From NCBI GenBank assembly GCA_964560165.1, contig CAZLLB010000061.1, forward strand, positions 1 through 15,355: DNA of 15,355 nucleotides, given 5' to 3'. Under the pieces are notes generated by a model, which had not been told where the DNA came from, did not search any database, and saw nothing but the letters and a program-made list of their open reading frames with translations. Shown here one piece after another: positions 7,770 through 14,272 of the stretch. A program made the position numbers and the translations under genes. The stretch's first letter is position 1; every line of letters begins with the position of its first letter. The DNA is from Parvibaculum sp964560165. GTDB lineage: Bacteria; Pseudomonadota; Alphaproteobacteria; Parvibaculales; Parvibaculaceae.

Positions 7770-8898
7770 ATGCGCGCCGAGACCCAGAGTATCGCAGATG
7801 AAATCAAGCAGTCGCTCGCACTGCTGAGGAGGCATCTTTGACTGGGATTCTGCACGTAAACGCCTCGACGAACTGAACGCGAAATCCGAAGACCCCAATC
7901 TCTGGAACGATCCTGAGAAAGCGCAGGCGCTGATGCGCGAGCGCACGAGGCTCGACGAATCCATCAACGCCTATCTGCGTCTCGAAAGCGCGCTCAACGA
8001 CAATGTCGAGCTGATCGAGATGGGTGAGGCCGAAGGCGATGACAGCATCGTCAGCGAAGCCGAAGCCGCGCTCAAGGCCGCGCGGGAAGAAGCGCGCAAG
8101 GCCGAGATCGAGACGCTGCTCGCGGGCGAAGCCGACAGCAACGACGCTTATATCGAAATTCATGCGGGCGCTGGCGGCACCGAAAGCCAGGATTGGGCGT
8201 CGATGCTGCTACGCATGTACACGCGCTGGGCCGAGCGTAAGGGCTACAAGGTCGAGTTGATGGAACGCCATGACGGCGAAGAAGCGGGTATCAAATCCGC
8301 GACCATCATGATCCGAGGCCATAACGGCTTCGGCTGGATGAAGACCGAGAGCGGCGTTCACCGCCTTGTGCGTATCTCGCCTTATGACTCGAATGCGCGC
8401 CGCCATACGTCGTTCTCGAGCGTCTGGGTCTATCCGGTCGTTGACGACGCGATCGACATCGACGTCAAGGAAAGTGACTGCCGCATCGACACCTATCGCT
8501 CATCGGGTGCTGGTGGCCAGCACGTCAACACAACGGATAGCGCGGTGCGCATCACGCACGTACCCACGGGCATCGTCGTCGCCTGCCAGAACGAACGCTC
8601 GCAGCACAAGAACAAGGCGACCGCCTGGAACATGCTGCGCGCACGCCTCTATGAACTCGAACTCGAAAAGCGCGAGGCGCAAAGCAACGCCGAAGCCGCC
8701 AGCAAAACCGATATCGGCTGGGGGCATCAGATCCGTTCCTACGTGTTGCAGCCCTATCAGATGGTCAAGGACCTGCGTACCGGCGTGGTAAGCCCATCGC
8801 CTGCCGATGTTCTCGATGGCGACCTTGACGACTTCATGGCCGCAGCACTCGCCGCCCGCGTCAAAGGCGGCATCGAGGCCGTCGAAGATATCGACTAA
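7770..8898 (+). CDS. prfB: Peptide chain release factor 2, with programmed +1 frameshift
   Basis: RF2 recognises UGA and UAA stop codons and releases the finished peptide. Translation starts at 7770 and gives 23 residues (MRAETQ...LRRHL) up to CTT 7836-7838. An in-frame TGA (7839-7841) follows, and reading continues one base on at GAC 7840-7842. The product is 375 aa, the normal family length. The joined sequence continues DWDSARKRLDELN, as in other RF2 proteins. Domain 1 is helical (to about 110). The HAGAGGTESQDWA motif follows, then the codon-reading tripeptide at 203-205, which is SPY here rather than the SPF of E. coli. The GGQ motif that reaches the peptidyl-transferase centre is at 248-250. 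When RF2 is scarce the TGA is read slowly and frameshifting rises, so the gene controls itself. It is 77 bp after mrcA and 4 bp before the flavoprotein gene. Confidence 0.97.
7827..7842 (+). other. RF2 programmed +1 ribosomal frameshift site
   Basis: The site consists of an internal Shine-Dalgarno-like AGGAGG (7827-7832), three bases (CAT), the slippery CTT (7836-7838) and TGA followed by C (7839-7842). Element order and spacing equal those of E. coli prfB (AGGGGG, three bases, CTT TGA C). TGA is the stop codon that RF2 itself reads, which is what makes the site a sensor of RF2 level. Confidence 0.96.
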
Positions 8899-8902
8899 GG
8901 GA

Positions 8903-10093
8903 ATGGCTCCGCCTGCAAAATACTATGATGTCGTCATCCTCGGAGCTGGCGGCGCAGGGCTCTTCTGCGCCATGACAGCGGGCGAGCGGGGCCGCAGCGT
9001 GCTGGTTCTCGATCACGCGAAGGCACCGGGCGAGAAGATCAGGATTTCCGGTGGCGGGCGTTGCAACTTCACCAACATCCACACAACGCAGGCAAATTTT
9101 CTCTGCGAGAACCCGCGCTTCTGCATCTCGGCGCTGAAGAGCTACACGCAACGCGACTTCATTACGCTGGTGGACAAGCACAAGATCGCCTGGCACGAGA
9201 AAACCCTCGGTCAGCTTTTCTGCGACGGTTCTTCCCAGCAAATCATCGACATGCTGCTTGCTGAATGCCGCGCCTCGAATGTTGCGATTGAACTTCAAAC
9301 GAGGATCTCCGACGTCACAAAAGTCGAAACGGGTTTTGAGATTACGACGGATCACGGAAGTTTTTCCTGCGCTTCGCTGGTCGTCGCGACGGGCGGTAAA
9401 TCCATTCCGAAGATGGGCGCAACCGGCTTTGGCTATGAGATTGCCAAACGCTTCGGGCTTGGCATCGTCGCGACCCGTCCGGCACTGGTGCCCTTGACCT
9501 TCAGCCCCGATCTTATGCGTGAGACAGAGGGCCTTGCGGGTATCGCCGCCGATGCGACCGTCTCATGTGGCAAGACACGTTTTGCCGAAGCGCTGCTTTT
9601 CACTCATAAGGGGCTGAGCGGCCCGTCGATCCTGCAAATCTCTTCCTATTGGGAGGAGGGGAGGGAGATAGCCGTCAATCTTGCGCCGGGTACGGATGTT
9701 TTCGCCCTGTTGAAAGAGGCGCGCAAGGAACAGCCCAGACAGGATGTGGCGACGGCTCTGTCACGGCTGGTGCCCAAACGCCTTGCCGACCGGATCGTGG
9801 AATTGAGCGGCGGCAGCGCCCGTCTTGCCGATACATCCGATGCGCGCTTCAAACTTCTGGCCGCCGCCATCAATGACTGGCGCATGGTTCCCAGCGGCAC
9901 CGAAGGTTATCGCATTGCTGAAGTAACGGCGGGAGGCGTCGATACCGAGGCTCTCTCGTCGAAAACCTTCGAGGCTCGAACGGTCCCCGGCCTTTATTTC
10001 ATAGGCGAAGTCGTCGATGTCACCGGCCATCTCGGCGGTTTCAATTTCCAATGGGCCTGGTCGTCAGGCTATGCCGCAGGCCGACACGCCTGA
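8903..10093 (+). CDS. FAD-dependent flavoprotein of the HI0933/YhiN family
   Basis: The 396-aa protein belongs to the NAD(P)/FAD-dependent oxidoreductases often labelled aminoacetone oxidase or HI0933-like; the physiological substrate of these proteins is not settled. The N-terminal Rossmann motif GAGGAG (14-19) is followed by an acidic residue D37 that would hold the FAD ribose. Next comes the family signature ISGGGRCNFTN (48-58). A second glycine motif, VVATGGKS, lies near 162-169. The C-terminus has the FAD-contacting GLYFIGEVVDVTGHLGGFNFQWAW. No signal or membrane segment is visible, so it should be cytosolic. ATG 8903 starts 4 bp after the prfB stop. The only Shine-Dalgarno-like bases (AAGGGA) abut the ATG, so it is probably translated by coupling to prfB. 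Open frame extends upstream into prfB but that part is not family-like. Confidence 0.9.
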   Translation: MAPPAKYYDVVILGAGGAGLFCAMTAGERGRSVLVLDHAKAPGEKIRISGGGRCNFTNIHTTQANFLCENPRFCISALKSYTQRDFITLVDKHKIAWHEKTLGQLFCDGSSQQIIDMLLAECRASNVAIELQTRISDVTKVETGFEITTDHGSFSCASLVVATGGKSIPKMGATGFGYEIAKRFGLGIVATRPALVPLTFSPDLMRETEGLAGIAADATVSCGKTRFAEALLFTHKGLSGPSILQISSYWEEGREIAVNLAPGTDVFALLKEARKEQPRQDVATALSRLVPKRLADRIVELSGGSARLADTSDARFKLLAAAINDWRMVPSGTEGYRIAEVTAGGVDTEALSSKTFEARTVPGLYFIGEVVDVTGHLGGFNFQWAWSSGYAAGRHA

Positions 10094-10097
10094 AAGC

Positions 10098-10128
10098 AAA
10101 AACCACGTCGGGGGCAATCCCGACGTGG
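10098..10128. terminator. Intrinsic terminator between convergent genes
   Basis: A perfect 10-bp stem pairs 10103-10112 with 10119-10128, with a six-base loop (10113-10118). On the minus strand it is followed by TTTTTGCTTT, a good U tract, 39 bp after the bactofilin stop. On the plus strand, 9 bp after the flavoprotein stop, the following bases are T-poor, so termination in that direction would be weaker. Confidence 0.85.
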
Positions 10129-10167
10129 CTTGATCTGTTGGCTGTGCGAGAGAGAAATCTCGCGGAA

Positions 10168-10740
10168 TTACTGCGCAGCTGGGCGCTTCACGACAACACC
10201 GCCATCGCCGACGATGACCGGGCTGCTTGTTTCGACCGTGCGTGGCGCTGTGGCCGGACGTGGTGCGGAAGCGAGCGGCATGGCACCTGGGCGCGGAGCC
10301 GGCTTCGGGGCTGTGGCCGAGGCCTGACCGATCGGGTCGTCCGAATGGCGGCAATTACCCTCAAAAAATGCGCCTGTCTCAACTGCCAGAGCCTCGTGGA
10401 GAATGTCGCCTTCGACATGGCAGGTCGAGGAAAGCTGAACGCGGCGTCCGCGAATGGTGCCGATGACGCGGCCGCGAATGACAATATCCTCCGCGACGAT
10501 TTCGCCGTTGATGGAAGCTTTTTCGCCGACAGTCAGCGACTGGCTGCGAATATCGCCCTCGACGGTACCGTCGATCTGGATGTCGCCGGTCGCCACGAGA
10601 TTCCCGTGGACCACGAGATCATTGGAGATGATGGAAGGTGCCGTACGCACGCCGGTCCTTTTGGCCGGGGCGATGGGGGAGGGAGCCGTCGCCTGAACGA
10701 CGGGCCGCTCGGTGTCTTTATCCTTGTTTCGCGAAAACAT
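10168..10740 (-). CDS. Bactofilin (polymer-forming cytoskeletal protein)
   Basis: Bactofilins assemble without nucleotide into filaments at the inner face of the membrane and position cell-wall enzymes. The 190-aa protein has a short basic N-terminus starting MFSRNKDK. The bactofilin beta-helix is at about 35-131, seen as repeated Gly-containing strands (HGNLVATGDIQIDG, VEGDI, INGEIVAEDIVIRG) ending in FEGNC. The tail (140-190) is Pro/Ala-rich. In several bactofilins an MF-plus-basic N-terminus binds the membrane, and this one fits. The start at 10740 is chosen over an upstream in-frame ATG (10800) because AGGCAGGG lies five bases before it and the extension is the wrong-frame 3' end of the M23 gene. 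The gene overlaps the M23 coding region by 23 nt, which implies translational coupling and joint function. Confidence 0.95.
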   Translation of the reverse strand: MFSRNKDKDTERPVVQATAPSPIAPAKRTGVRTAPSIISNDLVVHGNLVATGDIQIDGTVEGDIRSQSLTVGEKASINGEIVAEDIVIRGRVIGTIRGRRVQLSSTCHVEGDILHEALAVETGAFFEGNCRHSDDPIGQASATAPKPAPRPGAMPLASAPRPATAPRTVETSSPVIVGDGGVVVKRPAAQ

Positions 10741-12112
10741 AGTGCCCTGCCTCGATGAACTTGGAGGGGTCCCGAACAATCCCGTCGAACCAGACTTCAT
10801 AGTGAAGATGCGGTCCGCTGCTTCGGCCGGTGGACCCGACTCGACCGATTACGTCTCTGAATGCAACTTTCTGGCCAACCTTGACGTTGATGGCGCTCAG
10901 ATGGCCATAGCGCGTCCGAAAGCCATTTCCGATGTCGATTTCGATCAACCGGCCATAAGCGCCCTTCCAGTCGGCATAGGTGACGGTGCCCGAGGTCGTT
11001 GCATAGACCGTGGAGCCATATTCCGCCGCCAGATCGTCACCGGCATGAAACGCCATTCGCCCGTTGAAGGGGTCGCGGCGCGCCCCGAAGCCGCTGGACT
11101 GGCGATAGCTGATAAGAGGCTCCGCCAAGGGTATCTTTGCGACCGATTTTTCGAGATCCGCCATGGTGTTGAGGTTTTGACTGACCCGGAAGAGCTGCTT
11201 TGCGAAGGTGCTTTCCTCGCCCGCGCCAGCCAGAGCCTCGCCTTCCGCCAGGCCAAGGAAGGGACCACCCTCGGCGACGGCTTGTTTCTTGGGATCAGAA
11301 GAGGCGCTGCGTTTCAGCATCGACTTGGCATCGACCACATCGGTCATTGCGATGATCGAACTCAGTTCGCGGATGCGGCGGTCGGTATTTTCTTCCACCG
11401 AGTTGATGAGGCCCTGCTGGGCCCTGTCGAGCTTGTTAAGTCGCGTGTCGATCTGGGACGCTGTGCCAGATTGAGCCGCGCCGCCCGCGAGGCCCGCAAT
11501 GTCCACAACCCCATTCTCGCCGCCGTCGATGACGAAACTGCCGCCATCCGCCATGCGTTGAGGCCGGGTCGTCGTCTGGGCGACATTGGCGCCGTCGGCG
11601 CCTTGATCGACCGACATCAGGATCGTATTGCCCTGCGCGGTATTGCCGTCGCTGCGCAGCGTCGCCGCATAGCGCCGACGCATCGTATCGAGTTCGGAAT
11701 TCGCCGACTGGCGCTGGCTCATCAACGCGGTGAGTTGACGATGCTTGTCTTCCAGCTCGCGAGTGGAGGCGAGGAAACGCTCCTGCGAGATGACAAGCTG
11801 GCCGTTCAATTCGTCATAGGACGATTGCAACTGCGCCAGACGTTCCTCATAGGCGCCTTGCATCTTGATATAGCGCTGCTCTTTGGAAGCGATGATCTGC
11901 TGCTTGAAAACGACGTTGACGGAGGAAAAGGCGATCCAGCTAAAGAAAATGAAGCCGATGGTGAGAAAGACAGCCTGCGTGAAAGGCGACAGCGAAATGA
12001 ACTGCACCCGGCCATGGCTGCGGAGATAAATCTGGCGTTCGACATAGTGGTGACGCAGGAAACTGCGTACGGAATCACCAAAATCAGAACCTCTATGGTG
12101 CACGCCCCTCAT
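10718..12112 (-). CDS. Membrane-anchored M23 (LytM-type) peptidoglycan endopeptidase
   Basis: The 464-aa protein has a basic N-terminal segment, one transmembrane helix (about 46-69) and a coiled-coil region (about 74-150, with more helix at 220-260). A Gly/Ala-rich linker and a C-terminal Peptidase_M23 domain (about 330-455) follow. All zinc-site residues are present: H356 and D360 in HAGDD, H404 in YGHLS, and H435/H437 in HLHYE, so it should be an active crosslink-cutting enzyme in the periplasm. The start at 12112 has AGAGGGG eight bases upstream; an ATG 57 nt earlier is less likely. It overlaps the bactofilin start. In Hyphomonas and Rhodomicrobium an M23 enzyme (LmdC) works with a neighbouring bactofilin to shape the cell, and this pair looks comparable. 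Assignment as the same ortholog is inference. Confidence 0.94.
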   Translation of the reverse strand: MRGVHHRGSDFGDSVRSFLRHHYVERQIYLRSHGRVQFISLSPFTQAVFLTIGFIFFSWIAFSSVNVVFKQQIIASKEQRYIKMQGAYEERLAQLQSSYDELNGQLVISQERFLASTRELEDKHRQLTALMSQRQSANSELDTMRRRYAATLRSDGNTAQGNTILMSVDQGADGANVAQTTTRPQRMADGGSFVIDGGENGVVDIAGLAGGAAQSGTASQIDTRLNKLDRAQQGLINSVEENTDRRIRELSSIIAMTDVVDAKSMLKRSASSDPKKQAVAEGGPFLGLAEGEALAGAGEESTFAKQLFRVSQNLNTMADLEKSVAKIPLAEPLISYRQSSGFGARRDPFNGRMAFHAGDDLAAEYGSTVYATTSGTVTYADWKGAYGRLIEIDIGNGFRTRYGHLSAINVKVGQKVAFRDVIGRVGSTGRSSGPHLHYEVWFDGIVRDPSKFIEAGHYVFAKQG

Positions 12113-12164
12113 GCGCCATACCCCTCTGCCAGCGTCTTTCTCAATGGAATGACGTATTCTCAGG

Positions 12165-12188
12165 CACACTCCGTTAATATTCGGTGTG
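12165..12188. promoter_or_regulatory. AT-core inverted repeat upstream of the M23-bactofilin pair
   Basis: In the gap between the DUF455 stop and the M23 start (12113-12276), arms CACAC-T-CCG (12165-12173) and CGG-TGTG (12182-12188) flank TTAATATT. The repeat has one extra base on one side. It lies 53-76 bp upstream of the M23 start codon, a position suited to an operator. I could not place clear -35/-10 boxes for this pair. Confidence 0.3.
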
Positions 12189-12259
12189 CTTGGTTAACGA
12201 GCCATTGAAATAGGTCTGTGGCCCCCGCCACTGTCCCATTTAGTGTCACCCATTAGCAA

Positions 12260-12284
12260 CGCGAAGAAAAGCCTTTTCAGCGCG
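12260..12284 (-). terminator. Weak hairpin over the DUF455 stop codon
   Basis: An imperfect hairpin has an outer 4-bp stem (12260-12263 with 12281-12284), a small internal loop, and an inner GAAAA/TTTTC stem (12266-12270 with 12274-12278). It contains the TGA stop at 12277-12279. No real U tract follows on the minus strand, so readthrough towards the M23 gene is likely. Confidence 0.25.
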
Positions 12285-13113
12285 AGGTCAACGGTTCGTA
12301 AAAATCAGGGTTAAGGCCGGCAGCGTTTCGAGCCTCCACATTGAATGGCGGCTTCAGCAGGCCCCGGAAGTGCTTTCGGACGAGCGCATGGAATGTTTCG
12401 TCGGGCCGCAGACCGCGTTGATCGCATAAATATGTAAACCAGCGCGCACCAGCCCCAACATGTTGCTGTTCCTCGCGGTAAATCATCGCCAAAACCTCGG
12501 CGCTTTCATGGTCGCCCGCGCCGATCAGGCGCTCGATCATCACCGGCGTCACATCGAGGCCGCGCGCTTCCAGCACAAGTGGAACGACGGCCAGTCGCGC
12601 CAGCAGATCGTGCCGTGTTTCCTCGGCGGATTCCCAGAGGCCGTTATGAGCGGGCAGATCGTCATAGCCGCCACCCATCGCGCGGAGACGGCCCTGCACA
12701 GCGAGAAAATGCTTGGATTCCTCGTCGCCAACCTTGATCCAGTCGTCATAAAAGGCGCGTGGCAGGCCTTCGCCCGACCAGCGCCCCGCCATGTCGAAGG
12801 CGAGGTCTATGGCATTGAGTTCGATATGCGCGAGCGAGTGGAGCAGGGCGAAGCGCCCGCGCGGCCCTTTGAAGGTGCGCTTGGGCATGTCCCTGTGAGA
12901 AAGAAGCTCAGGCCGTGCCGGGCGCCCCGGCCGGACGGGCATGGGCGGCTCATGATCGCCGACCAGCAACGGCAATGCGCCGCTCCGCCAGAGCGCGGCC
13001 AGATGATGGCCAAGCTGGGCTTTTTCGTCCGCATCGGGACATTCCAGAATCGCTCGCGCGCCTTCCGCCAATGAGGCGAAAGGCGCGCGGGGCAGACCGT
13101 CAGTATCGCTCAT
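12277..13113 (-). CDS. DUF455-family ferritin-like protein
   Basis: The 278-aa protein matches the DUF455 family (COG2833), whose function is unknown to me. It is mostly helical, with metal-ligand-like pairs typical of a ferritin-like four-helix bundle: H92/H96/E98 in HSLAHIEL, E131/E132 and H135 in DEESKHF, E183 in EARGLD, and E214/E215 with H218 in YREEQQH. These could bind a di-iron centre. The preserved spacing suggests an intact site. There is no signal peptide or membrane segment. ATG 13113 begins 7 bp after the peroxiredoxin stop, so the two are probably cotranscribed. GTG at 13116 is an alternative start, and an ATG at 13158 would overlap the peroxiredoxin. A role in iron handling or peroxide defence is inference from the neighbour. 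Confidence 0.88.
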   Translation of the reverse strand: MSDTDGLPRAPFASLAEGARAILECPDADEKAQLGHHLAALWRSGALPLLVGDHEPPMPVRPGRPARPELLSHRDMPKRTFKGPRGRFALLHSLAHIELNAIDLAFDMAGRWSGEGLPRAFYDDWIKVGDEESKHFLAVQGRLRAMGGGYDDLPAHNGLWESAEETRHDLLARLAVVPLVLEARGLDVTPVMIERLIGAGDHESAEVLAMIYREEQQHVGAGARWFTYLCDQRGLRPDETFHALVRKHFRGLLKPPFNVEARNAAGLNPDFYEPLTSR

Positions 13114-13120
13114 CACGCGC

Positions 13121-14038
13121 TCAGATATCCTTCGCGGCGGCAAGCACTTCGTCGGCATGACCGGCGACTTTCACCTTGCGCCAAACCCGGCGGATCGTGC
13201 CGCCGCCGTCGATAAGCAAGGTCGTGCGGTCGATGCCCATATAGGTGCGGCCATAGAGATTCTTTTCCACCCACACGCCATAGGTCCGAAGCATTTCGCC
13301 TGTCTCATCCGAGATGAGCCTGACCGAGAGACTGTGCTTGTCGCGGAACTTGCAGTGAGCGGCGATCGAATCCTTGGAGACGCCGAGCACGACGGCATTG
13401 GCGGCCTCGAAAGCCGCCTTCTGCACCGAGAAAGAGATGGCTTCTATGGTGCAGCCCGGCGTGTCGTCCTTGGGGTAGAAATAGAGCACGACCTTTTTGC
13501 CCGAAAGCCCGGCCAGTGAAACCGATGTGCCATCGTCACCCGGCAGCAGGAAATCGGGAGCCTTGTCGCCGACGCCGGGGACGTGGGCAGGGACAGGCGG
13601 CGGTGCGGCAGGCGCGACCGGGCGCGGTGTTATAACGGGCTGGCGCGATTTTGCCACGGGCATCGCCGCTTTCGGCTTTACTGGTGCCTTGGGCTTCGCC
13701 TTTGGGACAGCTTTCGGTGTCGCCTTCGCCGCCGGTTTCGATTTCGCGGCAGCTTGAGCCTTCGGCTTCGCTGCAGCCTTCTTCGGCTTTACTGGGGCGG
13801 TCTTCGCCTTGGTCGGAGCTTTTTTCGGCTTCACGGACGCCTTGGCGGGAGCTTTCTTCTTCGGAGCGGCTTTTACTGAGGCGGGCTTCTTTGCTACAGG
13901 CTTCTTCTTTGCAGGGGCCTTTGGGCTGGCGGGTTTTTTGACGGCCTTCCTGGTGACGCTTGCACGAGCCTTCGGCTTGGCAGCCGTGGCCTTTGCCTTC
14001 TTTACGCCGGACTTTCTGGTTTTAACTGCCTTGGCCAT
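13121..14038 (-). CDS. Bcp/PrxQ-type peroxiredoxin with histone-H1-like N-terminal tail
   Basis: This is a thiol peroxidase fused to a long basic tail. In the 305-aa product, residues 1-133 are almost only Lys, Ala, Pro, Val and Ser/Thr, with 42 Lys, 4 Arg and no Asp or Glu. A Pro-rich linker covers 134-153. The thioredoxin-fold peroxiredoxin domain is 154-303, with T193-P-G-C196 as the peroxidatic cysteine motif and R271 probably in the active site. The resolving Cys found five residues after the peroxidatic one in E. coli Bcp is absent (Ile there); the only other Cys is C229. Ordinary Bcp proteins are about 150-160 aa, so the tail doubles the length. The start at 14038 has GGAG seven bases upstream; an in-frame ATG at 14149 lies above the predicted promoter. 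The tail may bind DNA or RNA (inference). Confidence 0.93.
   Translation of the reverse strand: MAKAVKTRKSGVKKAKATAAKPKARASVTRKAVKKPASPKAPAKKKPVAKKPASVKAAPKKKAPAKASVKPKKAPTKAKTAPVKPKKAAAKPKAQAAAKSKPAAKATPKAVPKAKPKAPVKPKAAMPVAKSRQPVITPRPVAPAAPPPVPAHVPGVGDKAPDFLLPGDDGTSVSLAGLSGKKVVLYFYPKDDTPGCTIEAISFSVQKAAFEAANAVVLGVSKDSIAAHCKFRDKHSLSVRLISDETGEMLRTYGVWVEKNLYGRTYMGIDRTTLLIDGGGTIRRVWRKVKVAGHADEVLAAAKDI
13640..14026. repeat. Degenerate Lys/Ala/Pro-coding repeat tract
   Basis: On the minus strand this tract encodes imperfect repeats such as KKPASVKAAPKKKAPAK and KPKAP in the peroxiredoxin tail. At DNA level it is built from many short GGCTT / CTTCGGC-like words without one exact unit, so it is an old or diverged low-complexity tract more than a fresh tandem array. 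Confidence 0.7.
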
Positions 14039-14072
14039 TCCGACTCTCCGATTCGAGATTGCCGCTTGTTTT

Positions 14073-14089
14073 GACGGCTGAAAGCCGTC
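14073..14089 (-). promoter_or_regulatory. Hairpin in the peroxiredoxin leader
   Basis: GACGGCT (14073-14079) and AGCCGTC (14083-14089) form a perfect 7-bp stem with a three-base loop. It falls in the short leader (about 60 nt) between the predicted promoter (14106-14134) and the peroxiredoxin ATG (14038). There is no U tract on either strand, so it is not a terminator. It could affect mRNA stability or act as a protein-binding inverted repeat. Confidence 0.45.
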
Positions 14090-14105
14090 CATACGTTCAA
14101 TGAAT

Positions 14106-14134
14106 ATCGTAAACGGGAAGGCGCGCCTTGTCAG
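14106..14134 (-). promoter_or_regulatory. Predicted promoter of the peroxiredoxin-DUF455 pair
   Basis: On the minus strand CTGACA (14129-14134) and TACGAT (14106-14111) are 17 bases apart and match the housekeeping consensus at 5 of 6 and 4 of 6 positions. The spacer contains a perfect 12-bp palindrome, AAGGCGCGCCTT (14118-14129), whose last base is also in the -35 box. A protein bound there would directly block or remodel the promoter. Confidence 0.5.
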
Positions 14135-14175
14135 ATCGGTTATCGCCAAATGTGGAGACTTCGGCGGCCCGTGCG

Positions 14176-14202
14176 TCTAAAAAGGATGGCGGCTCCCATC
14201 CT
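14176..14202 (-). terminator. Terminator-like hairpin in the divergent intergenic region
   Basis: AGGATGG (14183-14189) and CCATCCT (14196-14202) form a perfect 7-bp stem with a six-base loop. On the minus strand it runs straight into four T after the stem. It has no gene to end: to its right is yhdP on the opposite strand, and to its left is the peroxiredoxin promoter. It may stop antisense transcription coming out of yhdP. Confidence 0.4.
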
Positions 14203-14272
14203 GGCCGTTGTCTTGCTCTAGGATGTTGCTCGCGCCAGAAGGGGACGCGAGCGTGAGGAGACCAATCGTTCC

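Noticed and set aside
7933..8898. prfB starting at ATG 7933
   Set aside because: This would remove the conserved first 54 residues and ignore the strong ribosome binding site and frameshift signal upstream.
12174..12196. CtrA-type site from two TTAA words (12174-12177 and 12194-12197)
   Set aside because: They are 16 bases apart; the CtrA site needs about seven between the two TTAA words.
10712..12208. Plus-strand open frame (498 codons) opposite the M23 gene
   Set aside because: The minus strand carries a complete M23 enzyme with all zinc ligands; this frame shows no domain and no ribosome binding site.
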